Below, one piece after another: positions 1 to 6,502 of a stretch of 6,937 bases of DNA. The notes under the pieces are model-generated. The model made no database searches and had not been told where the DNA came from. It was given only the letters and a program-made list of their open reading frames with translations. Every line of letters begins with the position of its first letter. The stretch's first letter is position 1. This DNA is from Ignavibacteria bacterium UBA4661 (GTDB taxonomy: Bacteria; Bacteroidota; Ignavibacteria; Kapaibacteriales; UBA4661). Where the stretch lies: the NCBI GenBank assembly GCA_002405405.1, contig DHLT01000319.1:9333-16269 (forward strand), written 5' to 3'. Both the position numbers and the translations under genes were made by a program.

Positions 1-546
1 ATACAATGGTTGATTGTCACCATTGATCTGTTTTGCGCCACGAATGACAACACGTGTCGAGGCACCTGCACCGGCGGCAGTATTATTAATTTGTACCCCT
101 GCTACACGACCGGCAAGACCATTAATGACATTTGCTTCGCGAGCTTGTGTAAGTGATTCACCTCTGACAGTTTCAACCGAATAACCAACAGTGCGTTTTT
201 CACGATCTACACCAAGAGCAGTTACTACGACTTCGTCTGTAAGTAATCGATCCTCAGTGAGTACGATAGAAATAGTTGCATTATTTCCAATATTGGTTTC
301 TGTGCGTTTATAGCCGGAATAGCTTACAACGAGAACCGTATTGGGAGTAACCGAAACTTTGAATTCACCTTCCTTGTTGGTAATAGTGCCACGCTTTGTG
401 CCTTTAACTTCGACCCGTGCGCCTTGTATTGGACTACCGGATTTTTTGTCAGTTACCTTTCCGGTAACGAGTTGTTGTGCCGCTACGTCAAGTACTGCAA
501 AGCAGAGGAGAAGTAAGCAAGCTACACTGTGGAGCAAACGCTTCAT
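1..546 (-). CDS. SusC/RagA-type TonB-dependent outer-membrane transporter, N-terminal part (cut by left edge)
   Basis: This is the first 182 codons of a leftward gene whose remainder lies outside the window; full members of the family have roughly 1000 residues. Residues 1-23 form a signal peptide (basic MKR, leucine-rich core, likely cleavage at VAA|QQ). Residues 26-97 form a carboxypeptidase-regulatory-like beta domain (begins LVTGKVTDKKSGSPIQGA). A TonB-box-like DEVVVTALG follows at 104-112. The plug domain begins near 117 and includes INGLAGRVAGVQI (141-153) and the SusC/RagA signature start RGAKQINGDNQPLY (169-182), where the window ends. Such proteins form the outer-membrane channel of glycan importers, driven by TonB and paired with a SusD-like lipoprotein usually encoded just downstream, which here would be beyond the left edge. 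The start at 546 is the only ATG that gives this signal peptide. No clear Shine-Dalgarno precedes it, as is usual in Bacteroidota. The substrate cannot be read from this part. Confidence 0.95.
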   Translation of the reverse strand, partial: MKRLLHSVACLLLLCFAVLDVAAQQLVTGKVTDKKSGSPIQGARVEVKGTKRGTITNKEGEFKVSVTPNTVLVVSYSGYKRTETNIGNNATISIVLTEDRLLTDEVVVTALGVDREKRTVGYSVETVRGESLTQAREANVINGLAGRVAGVQINNTAAGAGASTRVVIRGAKQINGDNQPLY

Positions 547-650
547 ATAAAAAAGAGAAAAAGTGAGATAAAAAAGTGGTTAGAACAACCATGAAAAAAA
601 CTTAGATGAACTATAAATGCTTTGGGATACATCTACCGGAGGGTGCATAT

Positions 651-680
651 ATGTTACAAACAAAATATTTTTGGTCAATA
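651..680 (-). promoter_or_regulatory. Candidate promoter of the SusC-like gene
   Basis: On the minus strand, TTGACC (673-678) is followed after 16 bases by TAACAT (651-656), a reasonable match to -35/-10 spacing. It lies about 104 bases upstream of the SusC-like start and inside the gap after the GHL10 gene, so the transporter may be transcribed on its own. The -10 part lies within a 12-base sequence (651-662) repeated exactly upstream of the GHL10 gene. The fit to the Bacteroidota TAnnTTTG element is poor, so the assignment is tentative. Confidence 0.35.
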
Positions 681-705
681 CACAAATGATTTATTATTTC
701 TCTTA

Positions 706-1917
706 CTACCGAATAGGACGCAATAGTGAATCTTTTGGGAAGCGAGCTATACGATTATACGGACCAAGCCGTAAAGCTGTTCCCAGTTCATTATTGTTTT
801 GACGAAGACCTTCGTAGAAAAACGATACTTCACCAACAATATTCAACGAGCGATTGTACTGAATAATTCCTGTTAAATCAGCGGGTGTAATATTGTAGGT
901 GCCGCTACGCATCAAGATGCCCGGACTGATACGATGACGCTGGCTCATAGGTGTTTGTTGTACCATTAGGTCAACCAATCCGCGATAGGAGGGAACATCG
1001 CGACGATACAGTTGCGGATGAATCATATCTACTAAGCCCTGAGTCATCCATGCCGGATAATCTTGGAGATATTCCTGCAACCCAAAAGGATATGGACTGG
1101 GGGACATTGAAATCAAAACATCGGGTTTGCGCGCTTTGACTGTTTGGCGCAAGCGAGCAAGATATTGTGTCAGCTTATCGGCACGCCATTGTACCCATTG
1201 TGCTTCTTTAGTATTCGACGTAGGTGCTACACGTCCTGTTTCGGCGCGATAGCGGGCAACGGTTGCTGAATCATAGCCACCCTCGGTAGGCATTGCAGGC
1301 AAACGATCATCACCTTGGATGCCATCAATTTGATAGTTATTGACGACTTCCATGATCAACGAAGTCATAAAGTTTTGCACATTAGTGTCGAGTGAATTCA
1401 TCCATACGAAGCCATTTTTCTCGACGATGCGACCATCCGCTCCAATACATGACCAACGTGGATATTTGGCGATGATATGTCCACCGGCATTGCCGAATGA
1501 TGCAGCAAATCCGTATTCAAACCAAGGAATTACTGCAAGCCCATTGGCACGAGCTTCTGCAATGACTTCTGCCAACACATCCCGTCCGGTATAGCGTGGA
1601 TCAATAAGGTTGCCAAATTCCCGTTGCATCACTTGGCTTGGATAAAGCGTCCATCCGGCATTAAATACAACCGGAAAGACAACATTAAAGCCATTAGCAG
1701 AGATTTGTTGCATTGCAGCAGCTATATTGGCACGGGAATCCATTGCTGTACTTGCAACATTGGTAAGCCAAATACCACGCACTTCATCAACCGTTGTTAC
1801 AACCGGAGGAGTTACTGGTGTCGGATCGGGTGTAGAACTTTTGCAAGAACTGATGAAGAGTAGAGCTATCCAAAGAATTGTTACGCGAATAGGCAAACTT
1901 GTAGCAGAAAGAAACAT
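706..1917 (-). CDS. GHL10/DUF187-family glycoside-hydrolase-like lipoprotein
   Basis: This 403-residue protein resembles the GHL10 (DUF187, YngK-like) family of TIM-barrel glycoside-hydrolase-like proteins, whose substrates are mostly unproven. Residues 1-25 form a lipoprotein signal peptide with lipobox ISSC (Cys25), then a short Pro/Thr-rich linker (29-38). The barrel begins at RGIWLTN (47-53), typical of the family. PWFEYG (131-136) and IDGIQGDDRLP (197-207) follow; the acidic residues Asp198, Asp203 and Asp204 are the best candidates for the active site. MIHPQLYRR (298-306) and GEVSFFYEGL (362-371) are later barrel strands. No extra C-terminal module is present. The reading frame is open up to an ATG at 2073, but the start at 1917 is preferred because it places the lipobox normally and leaves the upstream promoter-like sequence non-coding; a TTG seven codons further in is also possible. 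The gene points toward the SusC-like gene, 159 bases away. It is likely anchored in the envelope. Family assignment is firm, substrate unknown. Confidence 0.9.
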   Translation of the reverse strand: MFLSATSLPIRVTILWIALLFISSCKSSTPDPTPVTPPVVTTVDEVRGIWLTNVASTAMDSRANIAAAMQQISANGFNVVFPVVFNAGWTLYPSQVMQREFGNLIDPRYTGRDVLAEVIAEARANGLAVIPWFEYGFAASFGNAGGHIIAKYPRWSCIGADGRIVEKNGFVWMNSLDTNVQNFMTSLIMEVVNNYQIDGIQGDDRLPAMPTEGGYDSATVARYRAETGRVAPTSNTKEAQWVQWRADKLTQYLARLRQTVKARKPDVLISMSPSPYPFGLQEYLQDYPAWMTQGLVDMIHPQLYRRDVPSYRGLVDLMVQQTPMSQRHRISPGILMRSGTYNITPADLTGIIQYNRSLNIVGEVSFFYEGLRQNNNELGTALRLGPYNRIARFPKDSLLRPIR

Positions 1918-2042
1918 AAACAATGTATTTGGAAGAGTGAAAAAAGAAGTCGCATTCACAAGAGCCTGAAAGCAAGGATTGTACTTATAATTTTCGTAAC
2001 CGAACAAGCATACTTTATCGGATGAAGCAGAGCAACTGCTCG

Positions 2043-2073
2043 CAATGTTACAAACAGACATACAAGCAAACAA
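2043..2073 (-). promoter_or_regulatory. Candidate promoter of the GHL10 gene
   Basis: On the minus strand, TTG (2071-2073, within TTGTTT) is followed after 20 bases by TAACATTG (2043-2050). This is one base from the Bacteroidota -7 consensus TAnnTTTG, with suitable spacing from a -33 TTG. It can also be read as TTGTTT, 17 bases, TAACAT. The start of transcription would fall near 2036, giving a leader of about 120 bases before the start codon at 1917. It overlaps the 12-base sequence (2045-2056) also found upstream of the SusC-like gene. Predicted by eye only. Confidence 0.35.
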
Positions 2074-2094
2074 TGGATTTTTCGTATTGATGGA

Positions 2095-2129
2095 AGAAAG
2101 TTTTCAACAGTGAGTGTAAAAAGCTTTCT
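2095..2129. repeat. Bulged inverted repeat, possible operator
   Basis: AGAAAGTTTT (2095-2104) pairs with AAAA (2119-2122) and CTTTCT (2124-2129), leaving a single bulged G at 2123 and a 14-base centre. This gives ten base pairs. It lies upstream of both promoter candidates and so should be in neither transcript, which argues for a DNA-level role such as a regulator-binding site rather than a terminator. An AT-rich repeat of this kind can also arise by chance. Confidence 0.35.
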
Positions 2130-2176
2130 GTCCACGCGAAATGTGATAGCTTCACCTCATGCAAGTTCTCAATCAA

Positions 2177-2184
2177 TAGTTTTG
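2177..2184 (+). promoter_or_regulatory. TAnnTTTG-type -7 element upstream of GH92
   Basis: TAGTTTTG matches the Bacteroidota -7 consensus TAnnTTTG exactly. Transcription would begin near 2190, giving a leader of about 53 bases before the preferred GH92 start at 2244, or about 14 before the alternative at 2205. No TTG is found at the expected -33 distance; the nearest resemblance is TTC at 2151. It would serve the GH92 gene and possibly the symporter and DUF4434 genes behind it. Confidence 0.4.
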
Positions 2185-2243
2185 CGATTATTCATTTCAT
2201 AGTTATGAGAGTTTATTGTACTTCAGCAACCATAACAAGGATC

Positions 2244-4541
2244 ATGACGATACGATCTATTCGCATCTTTGTTGTTGTTATTGCTTTTTCAGCATTTTTT
2301 TATTCTCTTACTCTCAAAGCACAACAACAAAAATCTCGGCAGAAAACAGATCATGGTGGTGATGTATTGCAATGGGTGAATCCATTTATCGGTACAGCAG
2401 GGCATGGTCACACATATCCCGGAGCTACAGTACCTTTTGGTATGGTGCAACTAAGTCCTGATAATGGGACGCAATGGTGGGATTGGTGTGGTGGGTATCA
2501 TCATTCAGATTCTGTCATTGTTGGTTTTTCTCATACGCATCTGAGTGGTACGGGTATTGGCGATCTCTGTGATATTGCATTAATGCCAACGACAAAAGTG
2601 TTTGATATTCTGCAATCTTACGCAACACGATATTCTGCACCATGGCGAGCGACATTCACTCATGCTCACGAAGAAGCAAGACCGGGCTATTATGCCGTAC
2701 AATTCTCCGATCAACCATTGCGTGCAGAAGTTTCAGCTACTGCTACTGCCGGCATTCATCGATATTCTTTTGGCAATGAAAGTACCATGCGCGCAGTTGT
2801 TATTGATTTAGGATTCGCTATTAATTGGGATCGTACTACTGATGCCATGCTAACCAATGTTTCGCGGACACGCATTATTGGCAAACGAAGTTCAACAGGT
2901 TGGGCAAAACGTCAAACTGTATGGTTTGCTTTGGATTGTTCCGTGCCATTTGATTCTCTCACTGCTACCGGAGATTCTCTGACACGACAGCATACTCTTG
3001 GCTCTATCCGCACACAAGTACAGGGGAGGCACACTCGTGCTGTGCTGGTTTTTCCGAAGACCATTCGGGAAGTTACTATCAAAGTCGCTATTTCTTATGC
3101 TGATAGCAACGGAGCAATCAAAGGTGTCGAATCGTTGAAATCAATGAACTTTGATGCGGTACGTAAAAATGCTGAAGCTACATGGCGTAAAGAATTAAGT
3201 AAGGTTCGCATTACGACACTCAATGATGCTGATAAAACGGTGTTCTACACTGCTTTATACCACACGATGCTTGCACCGATACAATACAGCGATTTGAACG
3301 GACGATATAAAACGCCAAAAAAAGATGTCGATTCTATTGGTACTGCACGGGGTTATACTCGTTATGATGTCTTCTCATTGTGGGATACATTTCGTGCTGA
3401 ACAATCATTGTTTACTATCCTTCATCCTCATCGCGTATCCGATATGGTACAGTCGCTCATGGCACATTATCGTGAGTATGGTTTGCTTCCCGTGTGGTCT
3501 TTGGTTGGTAACGAAACAAATACTATGACGGGCTACCATGCTGTGCCTGTCTTGGCAGAGGCATATTTCAAGAGAAAATTTTTGCAGGGTATGGAAAAGA
3601 TAGCGCCTGATACTCTGTTGAATGCCATGCTGAGTTCTGCTCGACAAGATGAGTTTGGTATACGTTGGCTAAAACAGTACGGGTATATTCCACATGATAA
3701 ATTCGGGTTTTCTGTTACGCGAACATTGGAATACAGTTTTGACGATTGGTGTATTGCTGAGGTAGCATCGTCTTTAAAAAATACATCAGTAGAAAAAGAG
3801 TTTCGTCTGCGAGCCATGAATTACAAGAATGTTTTTGATCCGATAAGTGGCTTTATGCGTGCTAAACTTTCGAATGGTACATGGAAGAAACCATTCGATC
3901 CGTACTATTCCATTTTAGATTTTGATTTTGAATATACTGAGGGTAATGCTTGGCAACATTCGTGGTTTGTGCCACATGATATTTATGGCTTAATAGGGCT
4001 TCATGGCGGGAAGACACTCTTTACCCAAAAACTTGATTCATTATTTTCAGCATCTACTGTTCGCCATAAAGATACACCGGACGATGTATCAGGTTTAATC
4101 GGTCAGTATGCGCATGGTAATGAGCCTAGTCATCACATTGCATACCTATATAACTATGCAGGCGCACCACATAAAACGCAAGCAATGATTCGCAATATTT
4201 TGCGAACGCAGTATAACGATACGCCCCATGGTTTATGTGGTAATGAGGATTGTGGACAGATGTCAGCTTGGGCAGTGTTTTCTATGCTTGGTCTCTATCC
4301 GGTAAATCCAGTGTCCTTAGAATATGCGATTGGAACGCCTTTAGTGAAGAATGCGGAAGTCACTTTGCCTGCCGGTAAAAAGTTGACCATTACAGCACAG
4401 AACTTGTCAGAGAGTCATAAGTACATTCAATCGGCAACACTGAATGGGAAGCCTTTAGCAACACCAATCATACGTTATGAGGAAATTATGGTAGGCGGGC
4501 AATTGGTTTTTGTCATGAGTGAAACGCCCACGCCCTTATGA
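2244..4541 (+). CDS. GH92 family alpha-mannosidase, secreted
   Basis: This 765-residue protein is a glycoside hydrolase of family GH92: calcium-dependent, inverting exo-alpha-mannosidases (mostly alpha-1,2, also other linkages) that release mannose from N-glycans and mannans. Its length is normal for the family. Residues 1-26 form a signal peptide (TIRSIR, hydrophobic core, cleavage likely at LKA|QQ) without a lipobox, so the enzyme is probably periplasmic. Diagnostic motifs follow in order: NPFIGTAGHGHTYPG (46-60), WWDWCGGYHH (78-87), HTHLSGTG (97-104), WDTFRAEQ (380-387), GNE (422-424), EGNAWQH (566-572), DDVSGLIGQYAHGNEPSHH (613-631) and CGNEDCGQMSAW (665-676). The Glu of EGNAWQ and the acidic pair in GNEDCG correspond to residues proposed as general acid and base in the family. 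The linkage preference cannot be told from the motifs. An in-frame ATG at 2205 would add 13 residues; 2244 is preferred because it gives a compact signal peptide. It leads a rightward set with the symporter 89 bases downstream. Confidence 0.96.
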   Translation: MTIRSIRIFVVVIAFSAFFYSLTLKAQQQKSRQKTDHGGDVLQWVNPFIGTAGHGHTYPGATVPFGMVQLSPDNGTQWWDWCGGYHHSDSVIVGFSHTHLSGTGIGDLCDIALMPTTKVFDILQSYATRYSAPWRATFTHAHEEARPGYYAVQFSDQPLRAEVSATATAGIHRYSFGNESTMRAVVIDLGFAINWDRTTDAMLTNVSRTRIIGKRSSTGWAKRQTVWFALDCSVPFDSLTATGDSLTRQHTLGSIRTQVQGRHTRAVLVFPKTIREVTIKVAISYADSNGAIKGVESLKSMNFDAVRKNAEATWRKELSKVRITTLNDADKTVFYTALYHTMLAPIQYSDLNGRYKTPKKDVDSIGTARGYTRYDVFSLWDTFRAEQSLFTILHPHRVSDMVQSLMAHYREYGLLPVWSLVGNETNTMTGYHAVPVLAEAYFKRKFLQGMEKIAPDTLLNAMLSSARQDEFGIRWLKQYGYIPHDKFGFSVTRTLEYSFDDWCIAEVASSLKNTSVEKEFRLRAMNYKNVFDPISGFMRAKLSNGTWKKPFDPYYSILDFDFEYTEGNAWQHSWFVPHDIYGLIGLHGGKTLFTQKLDSLFSASTVRHKDTPDDVSGLIGQYAHGNEPSHHIAYLYNYAGAPHKTQAMIRNILRTQYNDTPHGLCGNEDCGQMSAWAVFSMLGLYPVNPVSLEYAIGTPLVKNAEVTLPAGKKLTITAQNLSESHKYIQSATLNGKPLATPIIRYEEIMVGGQLVFVMSETPTPL

Positions 4542-4630
4542 TCTGACAAAAAATAACTGATGCGTGTTGTATCATCAAGCAATAGCAAGCATAACTCATC
4601 ACTCTTTTTACATTTTGTCTTGGCACTTCT

Positions 4631-6457
4631 ATGGTACTTCACTGGATAGACTTGAGCATTATCGCGCTGTATGTTGTCGGAACCATTTTGATTGGATTTA
4701 TTATTTCAAAGCGTGCTTCAAAAAATATCAAATCATATTTTTTAGCAGAGAATACACTCAATTGGTTCTATCTCGGTGTGTATAATGCTTCAGGAATGTT
4801 CGATATAACCGGCACCATGTGGACGGTTTCAATTCTTTTTATTTATGGTATCAAAAGTGCGTGGATACCGTGGCTTTGGCCTGTTTGGAATCAAATTATT
4901 GTCATGGTATTCCTTGGTGCATGGATGCGCCGAAGCGGTGTAATGACAGGTGCAGAATGGATTAACTTTCGATTTGGACATGCACGTGGTGCAGAGTTGT
5001 CGCATTTGATTGTTGTTGCTTTTGCGCTAATTACAGTAATTGGTTTTATCGCTTATGGATTTGAGGGTGTTGGAAAATTCGCCGCGATCTTTTTGCCATT
5101 TGACTTATCGTTCCATGCGTTAGGGCGTACTTTCAGCAACGATGAAGGATATGCACTAGCAATTATGGCGATTACAACAGTGTATGTGATTAAAGGTGGT
5201 ATTTACAGTGTCGTCTTGACCGAGTTAATGCAATTTGTATTGATGACCATTGCTTGCTTAACCGTGGGTGTGATTGCTATGATGAAAGTTAATCCTGCAT
5301 TAATTGATCAACATATTCCTGCAGGATGGAAAGATTTTTGGTTCGGATGGAATCTTAATCTTGATTGGTCTGCCATTATGCCGGCTGTGAATGAGCGTAT
5401 CGCCGCTGATGGCTTTCATGCCTTTGGTTGGGTCATGACATTGATGATTTTCAAAGGTGTGTGGGCATCAATGGCAGGACCTGTGCCAAGCTATGATATG
5501 CAACGTATTCTCGCAACAAAATCCCCAGCTGAAGCATCGAAAATGAGCGGCTTGACCGTGGCTGTTCTCATGGCTCCGCGTTACTTTGCCATAGCAGGAC
5601 TAACGGCGCTTGCTTTGGTCTATTTTTCCAAAGATATGGCGGCAATGGGAAAGAATATCGACTTTGAGCTTCTTCTGCCACAAACGATTAAAAACTTTCT
5701 TCCGGTTGGGTGGTTGGGTCTGATGTTGGCTGGGTTGATAGCTGCATTCATGAGTACTTATGCGGCTTTTGTGAATGCTGCTCCTGCGTATTTGGTAAAC
5801 GATTTATATAAGAAGTATATCAATCCGAATGGCACATCGAAACAGTATATCAACATGAGTTATCTTGCTTCAATCAGCATTGTTATTGTTGGTATTGCTT
5901 TTGGTTTTTTTGTTGATTCGATTGATGGTATTACCAAGTGGATTGTTGCATCACTTTATGGTGGTTACACGGCACCCAATGTTCTTAAATGGTTATGGTG
6001 GCGATTCAATGGCTATGGGTACTTCTGGGGTATGCTTGCCGGTCTTGTTGCTTCATTGGTATTACCTAAACTTGCACCTGAACTTTCGTCAATCAATTCC
6101 TTCCCGATTATTTTTTCTGTAGCATTAGCTGGAAGCGTTATTGGCTCATTATTCACTAATCCCGATGATCCTGAAGTACTGAAAAATTTCTATAAAAAAA
6201 CTCGTCCCTGGGGCTTTTGGAAGCCAATTCATGATATGGTAGTTGCTGACGATCCTTCGTTTCAAGCAAATGGTAATTTTAAGCGCGATGCTTTCAATGT
6301 TATCATTGGTATTACATGGCAGATGACACAAGTTATCCTTCCGATGTATATGGTGTTTGCAATGTGGCGTGAATTTTTTATCACCTTGTTTTTCCTTGTT
6401 GTTACAACGGTGATTCTTAAACTCAATTGGTGGGACCGCATCGAACGTGATGCATGA
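4631..6457 (+). CDS. Sodium:solute symporter, SSS family
   Basis: This 608-residue inner-membrane protein belongs to the SSS (SLC5-like) family, which couples inward sodium flow to uptake of sugars, sialic acids, amino acids or similar solutes. About 14 hydrophobic segments can be seen, from LSIIALYVVGTILIGFII (8-25) to FFITLFFLVVTTVIL (582-596). Family marks include GGIYSVVLTELMQFVLM (189-205) and GLMLAGLIAAFMST (363-376) followed by NDLYKKYI (390-397). The Ser375-Thr376 pair sits where sodium-binding hydroxyl residues lie in characterised members. A cytoplasmic-type stretch TNPDDPEVLKNFYKKTRP (509-526) resembles that of sugar-type SSS proteins. The ATG at 4631 places the first membrane segment at the usual distance from the N-terminus, and no clear Shine-Dalgarno is seen. 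Between a secreted GH92 enzyme and a DUF4434 protein, it most likely imports a sugar or small glycoside, possibly mannose-containing. That substrate is inference from neighbours only. Confidence 0.95.
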   Translation: MVLHWIDLSIIALYVVGTILIGFIISKRASKNIKSYFLAENTLNWFYLGVYNASGMFDITGTMWTVSILFIYGIKSAWIPWLWPVWNQIIVMVFLGAWMRRSGVMTGAEWINFRFGHARGAELSHLIVVAFALITVIGFIAYGFEGVGKFAAIFLPFDLSFHALGRTFSNDEGYALAIMAITTVYVIKGGIYSVVLTELMQFVLMTIACLTVGVIAMMKVNPALIDQHIPAGWKDFWFGWNLNLDWSAIMPAVNERIAADGFHAFGWVMTLMIFKGVWASMAGPVPSYDMQRILATKSPAEASKMSGLTVAVLMAPRYFAIAGLTALALVYFSKDMAAMGKNIDFELLLPQTIKNFLPVGWLGLMLAGLIAAFMSTYAAFVNAAPAYLVNDLYKKYINPNGTSKQYINMSYLASISIVIVGIAFGFFVDSIDGITKWIVASLYGGYTAPNVLKWLWWRFNGYGYFWGMLAGLVASLVLPKLAPELSSINSFPIIFSVALAGSVIGSLFTNPDDPEVLKNFYKKTRPWGFWKPIHDMVVADDPSFQANGNFKRDAFNVIIGITWQMTQVILPMYMVFAMWREFFITLFFLVVTTVILKLNWWDRIERDA

Positions 6458-6502
6458 TATTTGTGAGATTTTTTCGGAAATTTTTTGGGAGTGCTATCAT
6501 CA

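Larger units (their letters stand above)
1918..2243. promoter_or_regulatory. Divergent control region between the GHL10 and GH92 genes
   Basis: This 326-base stretch separates two genes that point away from each other, so both promoters should be here. It holds a minus-strand promoter candidate (2043-2073), a plus-strand TAnnTTTG element (2177-2184) and a bulged inverted repeat between them (2095-2129). Open frames do cross parts of it (the upstream extension of the GHL10 frame to 2073 and of the GH92 frame to 2205), but neither extension looks like protein of the family. No RNA gene is evident. Confidence 0.6.

Noticed and set aside
603..635. Minus-strand hairpin TAGATG/CATCTA followed by a run of T, as a terminator of the GHL10 gene
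   Set aside because: The stem has only six mostly AT pairs and a 21-base loop, and it lies downstream of the likely SusC promoter, so termination there would cut off the transporter. Too weak to annotate.
3405..3817. Two minus-strand open frames inside the GH92 gene
   Set aside because: They are antisense to conserved GH92 motifs and show no protein family resemblance.
4558..4577. Hairpin TGATG/CATCA after the GH92 gene as a terminator
   Set aside because: Only five base pairs, with no run of T directly after it; the downstream T run is more than 20 bases away. Read-through to the symporter is more likely.
4606..4620. TACATTTTG-like promoter element just before the symporter
   Set aside because: It has one base too many between TA and TTTG compared with TAnnTTTG, and no convincing -33 element was found.
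6467..6490. Two T-rich runs between the symporter and DUF4434 genes as a terminator
   Set aside because: There is no GC-rich inverted repeat before either run; the pattern is two similar T runs in tandem, not a hairpin.
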